This document shows, one piece after another, positions 14,485 through 22,394 of a stretch of DNA of 32,653 nt (position 1 is its first letter; each line of letters opens with the position of its first letter). The notes under the pieces were generated by a model. It ran no database searches and was not told the DNA's origin. It saw only the letters and a program-made list of their open reading frames with translations. A program made the position numbers and the translations under genes. Source of the DNA: Candidatus Nitrosocosmicus sp. (lineage in GTDB: Archaea; Thermoproteota; Nitrososphaeria; Nitrososphaerales; Nitrososphaeraceae). The stretch lies in assembly GCA_029194465.1 (NCBI GenBank), contig JARFXS010000029.1, positions 1 to 32,653 on the forward strand, given 5' to 3'.

Positions 14485-15999
14485 TGGAAGGATTGCCTCG
14501 GGAACGCTGGAATTGAAGAAATAAGAGAATTTGGGATAATTGTAAACAAATCAGGAATGACAATTCAAGAATGTGCTCTCGGGTTTAGAATGGTTCAAAT
14601 TTTGAAAACATTTGGTATAAACGATGAATTTGAGGAGAGGACTACTTCTAGACCTAAACGAGATCTTTTAGAGGAGATCAGAAAAGAATCAACTGGTTGG
14701 GATAGAGGAAATAATGATTATTTACTCTCATCTCAAGAGATTCGATTTGCGAAAAAAAGAAATATGGATAAAACAGAGAAAAATGAAATTTACTTCTTTA
14801 TTGAAGAAATGTATAATAAATGTAAAAAAAATAGCATTAAACCATCAGATAGTATAGAATGGATCAAAGATTTACATGATTTTTTTGACTCCCTTGGATC
14901 CGACTCCCCTTACGCTGTTAGCAAAGACCCTTATCTTTCTCTATCCAGTGAAAATGAGGACGAATCTAATACCCTGAATTATCTGAATAGGGCCATTGAG
15001 GGGGAAATTGGTGGTGATAATCTAAAAAACTTTGAGAATATAGAAGATCTGTCAACGAAGCAAATCAATGAGTCAGAAATATCTATTGAAATCCCATTTA
15101 TTTCGCAAGTTACTTACCATCTCGATCAAATCAAACAAGAGCTTAAGGGACAAGAACGGCTTAGGAATTCCCTAAAGACTGATATATCTTTCCTAGAAAA
15201 TAAAAAATCAGCTCTAGAAAATAATCTTAGAGAAACAACTAACAAAAACAACAACGTGCTAACCCAATTGCAGTGGTATGGTTTCTTAAAACAAGATTTG
15301 TTTGATAATTACAACATTAATTTGGACGATGAGATTCTGTTTTTTTCATCAAATACTATAGATCTAAATACTCCCAAACTACAAAACCTGCTCAAACAGA
15401 TTGCATCACGAGAATCTCAACTTGACATCTCTAGACAAACTATAAAAATATATTGGGACCTCGACGATATGGGGTTTAATCTTAAAAAGCTCAAACAACT
15501 TTATAATACGATTATTGAAATCGCTGTGTCCAATGAAATACCAGTATTAGACGCCGTTAAAAAATTTCTAGATGATATTGAGGAGCAATACGACAGTAAA
15601 CTAGGATTTGAAACCAAAATAAAAGAATTGAATGCAAAAAAGAGTGAATTGGAAAATGAAATTCCAAAATACAAAGAAAATTTACTAATCCAAAGTCAAA
15701 TGACCCCTTTATTGTTGTATCTTAAGAATAATGGTGTCACAAATGAAGATATCATAAATATGAGTCAACTTGTAGTTTTATTACAAGATGGCGACTTTCT
15801 ATCCAATACCTTATCTCAAGGTGGAAATACATTGGCTGGAGTTAGAAATAAGAATTCTGAAAAAAACTCCAAAAATGAAACATGGAAATTACTTATCAAA
15901 AAATTAAGAAGCGTGCAGAACCTTGATTCAGAAATTGAAAAACTAACTATTCAGCTTCTTGAATTGGAATCAAGAACTAATTTGGATCAAATTCGATAG
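14374..15999 (+). CDS. HTH-coiled-coil protein of unknown function
   Basis: A 541-residue protein. Residues about 6-38 form a resolvase/Hin-like helix-turn-helix (KTLDQIAEETSLSKGTVYNLVKHW). Residues 45-85 (IREFGIIVNKSGMTIQECALGFRMVQILKTFG) look like a compact helical domain. The middle is acidic and loosely structured (about 90-240). Long coiled coils follow at about 243-300, 395-445 and 505-541, separated by a helical region. No enzyme motif, ATPase or membrane segment is visible. Proteins of this layout are familiar as multi-copy thaumarchaeal hypotheticals; I do not know their role, though DNA binding plus oligomerisation is a fair reading. The only start for the present frame is TTG 14374, which lies within the first repeat unit and codes for five residues before the HTH; the natural start at 14256 is out of frame. 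Confidence 0.65.
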   Translation: MSNISVFIKKYCEGKTLDQIAEETSLSKGTVYNLVKHWKDCLGNAGIEEIREFGIIVNKSGMTIQECALGFRMVQILKTFGINDEFEERTTSRPKRDLLEEIRKESTGWDRGNNDYLLSSQEIRFAKKRNMDKTEKNEIYFFIEEMYNKCKKNSIKPSDSIEWIKDLHDFFDSLGSDSPYAVSKDPYLSLSSENEDESNTLNYLNRAIEGEIGGDNLKNFENIEDLSTKQINESEISIEIPFISQVTYHLDQIKQELKGQERLRNSLKTDISFLENKKSALENNLRETTNKNNNVLTQLQWYGFLKQDLFDNYNINLDDEILFFSSNTIDLNTPKLQNLLKQIASRESQLDISRQTIKIYWDLDDMGFNLKKLKQLYNTIIEIAVSNEIPVLDAVKKFLDDIEEQYDSKLGFETKIKELNAKKSELENEIPKYKENLLIQSQMTPLLLYLKNNGVTNEDIINMSQLVVLLQDGDFLSNTLSQGGNTLAGVRNKNSEKNSKNETWKLLIKKLRSVQNLDSEIEKLTIQLLELESRTNLDQIR

Positions 16000-16308
16000 A
16001 TGTACGATAAAAATGGTGAATGCCCTGATGCTCTAACTCACCGAATCGTAGTAACCAACTATATTGTAATATACCCACTCTACAGGGATTTGGGAGGTGT
16101 AGTATTATTCCAAATCTCTATTGAATATGGTGTGCTGTATTTTCATCATGAAATAAAGGATTCTCAATCATCATCGCACGCACTAAACGGATACAAAACT
16201 ACTTTCGTTGAATGTTAAATACCTCCGAGCAGGTGTGAAGATATCGAATAAGAGACACGATAATAATAAATGCAATCAGGTTAACTAGCTTTTTCAAAGA
16301 ATAAATCT
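16000..16308. other. Spacer between the HTH gene and modB
   Basis: About 310 bases. A 72-codon ORF starting at 16000 is possible but has no ribosome-binding site, family or neighbour support. No molybdate-binding protein gene is present here, where one might expect it. Confidence 0.4.
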
Positions 16309-17130
16309 ATGAATAATACCAGATTCATCAACTTCAAACTTGTAATATGTGTTTTATCCATTATTGCTCTGGCATCTATCATTTATCCGCTCTTTAGTAT
16401 CTTGATTTTTGTTGAACCTAGCATCTTACTAGAATCACTCACTAGACCAAGAGTCATTGACGCTTTTGTTTTAAGCATAGGTACTGCGTCAGTATCCACT
16501 TTGTTGATTGCATTATTTGGCATACCCTTGGCATATTGCTTATCAAGATATAAATTTCCAGGCAGATCTGTTGCACAAATTATCATAGTTATTCCTCTAG
16601 TGTTGCCACCACTTGCTAGCGGTGCTCTCCTTTTGGGGGTGTTTAATCCCCAATCATTCTTGGATAAATTGTTTCCCAATGTCGAGTTTACTCAATCAAT
16701 AATAGGGATTATCATAGCGCAAACATATGTTGCCTCTCCATTTATGATCCTAGCCAGTATGGCTGCATTTGATTCAATAGATAAATCATTAGAAAATGTT
16801 GCACGGGTCCTTGGAAAGAGAAATTTAGAAGTTTTCATAAGAGTTTCGATTCCGCTAGCAAAAAAAGGAATTTTGATTGGAATAGTGATGACATGGATAA
16901 GAGCCATTGGTGAATTGGGGGCAACGTTGATGTTAGCTTACAATCCCCACACCATTTCTATCCAGATATATGAGGATAATGCATTGGGAGGTTTGTCTCA
17001 GGCTATTCCAGGAATAATTTTGTCTATTTTACTTTCAATAGTTCTCGTAATTGTATATTCTATAATAGTGAAAAAATCGAGTGGTGATACCATAAAAAAC
17101 AATAAAATCTTTAGTTTTGGAGACCCGTGA
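16309..17130 (+). CDS. modB: Molybdate/tungstate-type ABC transporter permease
   Basis: A 273-residue membrane protein with about six helices (near 9-31, 48-75, 85-108, 126-150, 183-205, 238-262), the size and topology of ModB/WtpB permeases. Motifs typical of this family are IPLAYCLSRYKFPGR, PLVLPPLASGALLLGVF and the EAA loop with EVFIRVSIPLAKKGILIG followed by RAIGELGATLMLA. It would form the channel for oxyanion uptake together with the ATPase encoded next, whose start lies within its last codons. The assignment to molybdate rather than sulfate or tungstate rests on the sequence feel and on the Moco genes downstream; tungstate (WtpB) cannot be excluded. No substrate-binding protein gene adjoins it. 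Start ATG 16309 without a strong Shine-Dalgarno sequence. Confidence 0.8.
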   Translation: MNNTRFINFKLVICVLSIIALASIIYPLFSILIFVEPSILLESLTRPRVIDAFVLSIGTASVSTLLIALFGIPLAYCLSRYKFPGRSVAQIIIVIPLVLPPLASGALLLGVFNPQSFLDKLFPNVEFTQSIIGIIIAQTYVASPFMILASMAAFDSIDKSLENVARVLGKRNLEVFIRVSIPLAKKGILIGIVMTWIRAIGELGATLMLAYNPHTISIQIYEDNALGGLSQAIPGIILSILLSIVLVIVYSIIVKKSSGDTIKNNKIFSFGDP

Positions 17131-18253
17131 TGGAGAAATTAGTTTGACTCTAGAAATAGTTAACTTGGTAAAGTCATTTCCAGGATTTACATTTGGACCA
17201 ATAGATCTGAAACTACAGAATAACACAATTATGGTGTTAATAGGTCCCACTGGAAGCGGCAAATCCACTCTCCTAAATCTAATAGCGGGATTGACCAAAC
17301 CTGACAAAGGGTCTATTTACATCAGTGGTGATGATATAACCAATACACCTATTGAATCAAGAAGAATAGGATATTCTTTTCAAAATCCAAGTCTCTTTCC
17401 ACATTTGAATGTCTATGAGAATATTGTATTTGGTATTAGAAAATCTATCAGGGATAACCAAAGATCACAAATCAATAGACTTGTAGAATCATTTGGCGTT
17501 TCTAATCTTCTTGAACGAGACATACATGCATTAAGTGGTGGAGAGATGCAAAAAATATCCTTAGCGCGAATGCTTGTAACTAAACCAAAAATAATGTTAA
17601 TGGATGAACCGCTTGCTCATCTTGATACTAAAACTAGAGTTCAGTTGAGAAAGGATCTTAGGCGAATACTTAAGGAAGAGGAAGTATTGGGAATATATGT
17701 AACACACTTTGAAGATGATGTATATGCACTTGCCGATTCTGTCTCGGTATTAGAAAAAGGTGTTATCAAAAAGACTGACACACTAAAAACAATGTTAACT
17801 TTTCCAAATAATCCACCAATGTCAACCTCATCAATATCAGAGTTTTTTCAAAGGGATCATAATTATTTGGAGGGCTGTGTTACTGACTCAACAAATGGGA
17901 TTACTACTTTCAAAGTGGGAGAACATGAATTTGAAATCCTGGGAGATTATCCAATTGATTCCGTAGTAGGAGTATTGATAAAACCTGAAGATATTATCTT
18001 GGCTGTAGATTATGTCAGTACCAGCGCAAGAAACATAATTAAGACAAAAGTAGCTGCCATTTATGATTCGAACATAAAAACGGGCATTCTAAATATTCAT
18101 TTAGTTATTGATGACATTAGTTTAGTATCGAGGATTACCCAGGAATCTAAGGATTATTTGAAGATCATCGAGGGAGAGTATGTGTATGCCATATTCAAGG
18201 CTACTGCCCCTCACATTGTACGTGAAGAAAAAAAGAGAAACAAGATTTCATGA
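17117..18253 (+). CDS. modC: Molybdate/tungstate-type ABC transporter ATP-binding protein
   Basis: A 378-residue ATPase. All ABC motifs are intact: Walker A GPTGSGKST (43-51), Q-loop Gln89, signature LSGGE (139-143), Walker B IMLMDEP with Asp163/Glu164, and the H-loop His in YVTHFED (about 200). Residues about 240-370 form a C-terminal TOBE/MOP-like regulatory part (HEFEILGDYPIDSVVGVLIKPEDI is typical), which in ModC/WtpC proteins binds the oxyanion and adjusts uptake. It overlaps the permease by 14 bases, so translation is probably coupled. The start is TTG 17117 or TTG 17144; the ATG at 17130 is out of frame and stops after five codons. Located at the cytoplasmic membrane face with ModB. 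Confidence 0.85.
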   Translation: METRDGEISLTLEIVNLVKSFPGFTFGPIDLKLQNNTIMVLIGPTGSGKSTLLNLIAGLTKPDKGSIYISGDDITNTPIESRRIGYSFQNPSLFPHLNVYENIVFGIRKSIRDNQRSQINRLVESFGVSNLLERDIHALSGGEMQKISLARMLVTKPKIMLMDEPLAHLDTKTRVQLRKDLRRILKEEEVLGIYVTHFEDDVYALADSVSVLEKGVIKKTDTLKTMLTFPNNPPMSTSSISEFFQRDHNYLEGCVTDSTNGITTFKVGEHEFEILGDYPIDSVVGVLIKPEDIILAVDYVSTSARNIIKTKVAAIYDSNIKTGILNIHLVIDDISLVSRITQESKDYLKIIEGEYVYAIFKATAPHIVREEKKRNKIS

Positions 18254-18399
18254 TTGAAGTCGTTTGCTATCTGGAGACTATTGATGGAGAATTGTCCAAT
18301 GGTTGGCAATTTGACAGTGAGATATTTTATGGATCTTGATCGTAAGCAAAAGATCCTTTAAAGATTTATAAAAAAATGGGCATTTCCATTTTCTTGTAG

Positions 18400-18816
18400 T
18401 TGAAAGATTTACGAAATAGAATAAATAAGAAAATTAACAAGAATTATAGTCAAAGACAAAAAATCCTTAACGAAATAAAGCAAATCCTTGATATTGATTT
18501 TAACAAAATTTCTATTTATTCTTCGGTGATCGAGATTCATTCTCATTCACATGACTCTAATACTGAATCTAAAGTCGATTCTCAAAATAAGAAAAAGAAA
18601 AATAATGAAAATGACGTGAAACTAATAAACCAGACAAAAGAAACAAAGCCTCTTTTCAGAATAGATTTATCTCATTCTATGATTGGGTCACAGAGGTTTT
18701 ATTACAAAGATGTAGAAATAAATAGTCTTTCTATAGAAGCGCTAAATAATCTAAAAAAAGACTTAGATTTTATCTTAAGAGAAATCGATAAGGAAATTGA
18801 CAAGCTTTTAGTTTGA
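18400..18816 (+). CDS. Small charged hypothetical protein
   Basis: A 138-residue protein without recognised family. The N-terminal third (LRNRINKKINKNYSQRQKIL and on) is basic and helical, the middle (about 48-85) is a polar Ser/His/Asn/Lys-rich linker, and the last 50 residues (FRIDLSHSMIG...SIEALNNLKKDLDFILREIDKEIDKLLV) look like a small folded domain with a terminal helix pair. Start is TTG directly after an in-frame stop and about 30 bases after a TATA-like TTTATAAAA (18365-18373), so a nearly leaderless transcript fits. It lies between the molybdate transporter and moaD, all on one strand, but with gaps of about 150 and 280 bases. Co-function with the Mo genes is not supported beyond position. 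Confidence 0.55.
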   Translation: MKDLRNRINKKINKNYSQRQKILNEIKQILDIDFNKISIYSSVIEIHSHSHDSNTESKVDSQNKKKKNNENDVKLINQTKETKPLFRIDLSHSMIGSQRFYYKDVEINSLSIEALNNLKKDLDFILREIDKEIDKLLV

Positions 18817-19096
18817 ATTTTATTACTCCGCCTTTTTAGCTTGATCGAATTCTCATATAGTTATTCCTACGCATTTTGTGACATAAAATATCTTAACCCT
18901 CAAACAGGATAAAGAGTTATTATCAATTTGCAGTGTGATTATCTTTTCATTGTTTCATAATGTGCTATTTAAAGCAATGTTTCTGACTAACGTACTGTTT
19001 TAGCAATCCGACCAATTTGGAATGGATCCAGTCTACTATGTCAGATCACAGACAATACATATATGGTTTTTATCGTTTTAAATAGTAGATGTATCT

Positions 19097-19366
19097 ATGA
19101 CAACCCAGATGCCAAAGATTCGTGTCACCGTCCTTTATTTTGCCTTCATACATGAAACAACTAGAAAAAAAGAGGAAATAATGGAGTTGTCCACAAATAC
19201 TTCAATAAAGGAACTAATATCAATTATACTAACCAGGTATCCAAACATAAAAAACATAAAAAACATAAAAATTTCTGTCAATTACCGCATTGTCAATTCT
19301 AACTCAACCTCGATTCTAAAAAACGATGATGAAGTGGCCCTTCTACCACCGATTTCTGGAGGATAG
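19097..19366 (+). CDS. moaD: Molybdopterin synthase small subunit MoaD
   Basis: An 89-residue ubiquitin-like sulfur carrier. It has the beta-grasp length and pattern (RVTVLYFAFIHE, a helix SIKELISIIL, then DDEVALLPPISGG) and ends in the essential Gly-Gly, which is adenylated and loaded with sulfur for transfer to the pterin precursor. It acts with MoaE, the next gene. Start ATG 19097; Met5 is an alternative. A threefold 9-base repeat (19244-19270, coding Asn-Ile-Lys each time) sits in a surface loop and lengthens the protein slightly. The GGAGG at its 3' end doubles as ribosome-binding site for moaE. Confidence 0.9.
   Translation: MTTQMPKIRVTVLYFAFIHETTRKKEEIMELSTNTSIKELISIILTRYPNIKNIKNIKISVNYRIVNSNSTSILKNDDEVALLPPISGG
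19244..19270 (+). repeat. (AACATAAAA)x3 in moaD
   Basis: Three perfect in-frame copies of a nine-base unit encode NIKNIKNIK. It is a likely slippage site that changes length without breaking the frame. Confidence 0.8.
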
Positions 19367-19373
19367 TTTTGAT

Positions 19374-19922
19374 TTGAAAAGTAGAGATTTGCAAAAAAAG
19401 ACCAATAAATCAGAACCCAATTCAAGTAATAATTCCCGTAATTCTATGAATAACAACGATTCACTCGAGCCATCATCATCCTCATCACCCTCTCAAAGAA
19501 TAACGAAATCAGATATTGATGTCAATGATGTCATAAGTTCTATGGTGGACACTGAAGGACATTCTGGGGCAACAGTAATTTTTGTAGGTTCGGTAAGAAA
19601 CTTTGGAATGAATGGAAAAGTAAAAGGAATGTATTATGAATCCTACGTACAAATGGCTGAAAATAAGATAAAAAATATTGAAAAATTGGCTATGGAAAAG
19701 TATGGTGTTAAAAAAATTAAAATAGTTCATAGGATAGGTAAATTAGCTTTAGGCAACAACAGTGTAGTCATAGCACTTTCAACTCCTCATAGTAAAGATG
19801 CCTTTAAGGCCTGTAGATACATTCTTGCAAAGATCAAACAAGAGGTACCAATTTGGAAAAAAGAAATTCTATCAAAAGGCGATGAAAAATGGGTGGATGG
19901 GAAATCAATCAAGACAAATTGA
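19374..19922 (+). CDS. moaE: Molybdopterin synthase catalytic subunit MoaE
   Basis: Large subunit of molybdopterin synthase, which uses the MoaD thiocarboxylate to put two sulfurs on cyclic pyranopterin monophosphate. From the chosen start it has 182 residues. The core begins near DVNDVISSMV and shows GATVIFVGSVRNF, MYYESYVQMAE, HRIGKLALG and the active-site segment KQEVPIWKKE, with the two catalytic lysines. The first 45 residues are a Ser/Asn-rich extension not found in most MoaE. The open frame reaches back to ATG 19326 inside moaD, but TTG 19374 is preferred: GGAGG (19358-19362) lies 11 bases upstream and only eight bases separate it from the moaD stop. Operon with moaD. Confidence 0.85.
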   Translation: MKSRDLQKKTNKSEPNSSNNSRNSMNNNDSLEPSSSSSPSQRITKSDIDVNDVISSMVDTEGHSGATVIFVGSVRNFGMNGKVKGMYYESYVQMAENKIKNIEKLAMEKYGVKKIKIVHRIGKLALGNNSVVIALSTPHSKDAFKACRYILAKIKQEVPIWKKEILSKGDEKWVDGKSIKTN

Positions 19923-20036
19923 GAATACAAGCACAAATATTTAGTTCAAATTCTGAAAGTAAAAATTTGAATTATATGTCTTACATGATGTTCAACAAGC
20001 TTAATATCGCTTTCAATTTCAAAAGGATGAATTAAT

Positions 20037-21329
20037 ATGAAAAAGCATTCTGATCCATATTTTACAGTAGATAAGGCATTCAAAATTCTCTTAGAAAAAA
20101 TAACGGTTCCTAAGAATACAGAACTTGTTCCTGTTTTTGACTCACTTGGAAGGATCTTAAAAGATGATGTTTTTGCACAAGAAAATATACCTGCTTATGA
20201 TTCTTCTCACATGGATGGATATGCAATCCGATTTAAGGATGTAACTAATGCATCTAGGAAAAATCCAGTTGTTTTAAGGATTTCACACACTGAATCTACC
20301 TTAGGGATCACCCCCCACCATATTCTAAAAAAAGGAGAAGCATATAGAATTCAAACTGGAGGATATATGCCTTTAAAATCCGATGCCATAATACCTGTAG
20401 AAAATACAAAATTAATCCATAACGACCTAGTAGAGATAATTGAACGCGTAGAGAAATCAAGTTTTGTGTATTCAAGTGGATCGGATATTAAGAAAGGAAA
20501 AAAAGTGTTATGTAAAGAACAGGTAATACGAGTTCAACACATGGGCCTTTTGGCTTCTCTGCGGATTAGTAAAATTTCAGTTTTTAGAAAACCTCTAGTC
20601 GCTGTTATACCTACAGGTAACGAACTTACAGATGATATTGAAGAATACCGAAAAAACATAGAAAATAAAGTAGTCAACACTAATGGTCCAATTATTTCTT
20701 CCTTAGTTAACGCATTAGGTGGCATATCGATAGATATGGGAGTTACACCAGACGACGTAGGCATCCTCAAAGGAAAAATTAATCATGCCGCAAAAAATTC
20801 TGATTTAATCATAACTATAGGTGGAACATCAGCCGGTAAGCAGGATATTGTGAAATCAACCCTTGATTCGATGACATCGTCTGGAATTATAGCTCATAAG
20901 ATAAAACTAGATCGGGGTAGAGTAACAGGGCTTGGCTTCGTCAACAAAAAACCAATAATAGTTATGCCCGGACCAATTCAAGGAAGTTTGAATGCCTTTT
21001 TTGTATTTGCAAGGCCCTTAATATCCCTATTTTCGGGACAAACTACGATTAGTGTTTTTGGCATTTCTGCTACAATGGTTGAAGATTGGACTTGCCGTAA
21101 GAAATTTCATGATTTTAGAAAAATAGTATACGTCCACCTTACAAAAATAAAAGAAAAGTTCTATGCAAAACCAGTAGTGGGTGAAACCCAAAGTATATCA
21201 CTGATAATCAATACTAATGGCTATGTGACTGTTCCTGAAAGTGTGACAAATCTCTTCAAAGGAGACGTGGTACAAGTAAGTATTTTGCCAGGTTACTCAT
21301 ATGTTAACGACATTCAGTTTACGGGATAA
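20037..21329 (+). CDS. moeA: Molybdopterin molybdenumtransferase MoeA
   Basis: A 430-residue enzyme that inserts molybdate into adenylated molybdopterin, the last common step to Moco. Landmarks in order: DSSHMDGYAIR (about 55-65), the domain 2 region RIQTGGYMPLKSDAIIPVE (about 105-123), the MogA-like domain with AVIPTGNEL (about 190), TIGGTSAGKQD (about 262-272; the family's GG-x-S-x-G-x-x-D) and MPGPIQGSLNAF, then the C-terminal beta-barrel ending in VVQVSILPG. Length is normal for archaeal MoeA. Start ATG 20037 with AAAGGATGA about 10 bases upstream. It lies 114 bases after moaE on the same strand and converges with moaCB. Confidence 0.9.
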   Translation: MKKHSDPYFTVDKAFKILLEKITVPKNTELVPVFDSLGRILKDDVFAQENIPAYDSSHMDGYAIRFKDVTNASRKNPVVLRISHTESTLGITPHHILKKGEAYRIQTGGYMPLKSDAIIPVENTKLIHNDLVEIIERVEKSSFVYSSGSDIKKGKKVLCKEQVIRVQHMGLLASLRISKISVFRKPLVAVIPTGNELTDDIEEYRKNIENKVVNTNGPIISSLVNALGGISIDMGVTPDDVGILKGKINHAAKNSDLIITIGGTSAGKQDIVKSTLDSMTSSGIIAHKIKLDRGRVTGLGFVNKKPIIVMPGPIQGSLNAFFVFARPLISLFSGQTTISVFGISATMVEDWTCRKKFHDFRKIVYVHLTKIKEKFYAKPVVGETQSISLIINTNGYVTVPESVTNLFKGDVVQVSILPGYSYVNDIQFTG

Positions 21330-21353
21330 AACATCCGTGTATATTTCACCTTG

Positions 21354-22271
21354 CTATTTGTGATGACCATGCCCTGCAATCATTCTAAAAATATGCATTA
21401 CCCCTGGAAATAGGGCGCTTATGGATTGAGATACAGCATTGGTGCTACCTGGCATGTTCACAATTAGTGTATTTCCTCTAATTCCTGAAACCCCACGTGA
21501 GAGCATGGATAAGGGGGTCCTACTTTGTCCATAGTCTCGAAGATTCTCTGATAACCCTGATACTTCCTTTTCTATGATTTTTTTTGTAGCCTCTGGGGTG
21601 ACATCACGAGGTCCTACTCCTGTTCCTCCAGTAGTAATAATAATATTTACCTTGAGTTTGTCAGAATAATATATCAACTCTTGCTCTATTAATTTAATTT
21701 CATCAGGAATTATCTTGTAGTCAACAATATTAAATCCATTTGAGGTAAGGGCATTAATTATTAATTTTCCAGATTCATCTTGATCTTTCTTTCTAGAATC
21801 ACTAATTGTAATGACAGCTGCTTCGAGCTTCTTATCATAGTTTTCCTTAAAATCTCCAATCCCTCCATGCTTTTCTAATAATTTAATGTTATTAATTGAT
21901 AAAGATATGTCCAAAGGCTTTAGTATGTCGTATACGGATAATGCTGCGATAGTTGCTCCCGTTAACGCCTCCATCTCTACACCCGTTTTCCAAATACTTT
22001 TTACTTTGACAAGAATTCTAACAAGGCTAGGTTCAATAGTAACATCCACCTTTACATCATCAATCGGAATCGGATGACAGTATGGAATAAGATCTGAAGT
22101 TTTTTTAGCTCCTAGAGTACCTGACACTTTTGCTATTTCAAAAATATTTCCCTTTGGAGAATTTCCATCCTTTATTATATTCATAATTTTGCTATCAAAT
22201 GATAGCAGTGCCTGAGCAACAGCGGTTCTAAGGGATTCTGGCTTGTCACCGACATCAATCATACCACTCAT
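21354..22271 (-). CDS. moaCB: Fused MoaC-MoaB (cyclic pyranopterin monophosphate synthase / molybdopterin adenylyltransferase)
   Basis: A 305-residue fusion of two Moco enzymes. Residues 1-145 are MoaC, which turns the MoaA product into cyclic pyranopterin monophosphate: GAKKTSDLIPYCHPIPI (55-70), KTGVEMEALTGA (96-106) and DILKPLD (115-121) are diagnostic, including the catalytic-lysine and aspartate region. Residues 148-305 are MoaB/MogA, which adenylates molybdopterin: AVITISDSR, ITTGGTGVGPRDVTPEAT (212-229) and NMPGSTNAVSQS (272-283). No linker of note separates them. The protein thus joins an early and a late step of the pathway. Start ATG 22271; Met4 is a possible alternative. It is convergent with moeA (about 25 bases between stops) and divergent from the molybdoenzyme gene. 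Confidence 0.92.
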   Translation of the reverse strand: MSGMIDVGDKPESLRTAVAQALLSFDSKIMNIIKDGNSPKGNIFEIAKVSGTLGAKKTSDLIPYCHPIPIDDVKVDVTIEPSLVRILVKVKSIWKTGVEMEALTGATIAALSVYDILKPLDISLSINNIKLLEKHGGIGDFKENYDKKLEAAVITISDSRKKDQDESGKLIINALTSNGFNIVDYKIIPDEIKLIEQELIYYSDKLKVNIIITTGGTGVGPRDVTPEATKKIIEKEVSGLSENLRDYGQSRTPLSMLSRGVSGIRGNTLIVNMPGSTNAVSQSISALFPGVMHIFRMIAGHGHHK

Positions 22272-22394
22272 TATTTACAGTTAGAATAAATTATCCATAT
22301 AAGATTAAGATTGTGTCATATCTCAAGTGTCATTACTTTATTGTTAGAAAATAACTGTGAGTTAAACTATCTGATAGGCTGATACAGATGAAAT

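Noticed and set aside
16000..16218. 72-codon ORF starting directly after the HTH gene
   Set aside because: No ribosome-binding site, no family resemblance, odd composition, and no sign of a molybdate-binding protein in any frame. Treated as spacer.
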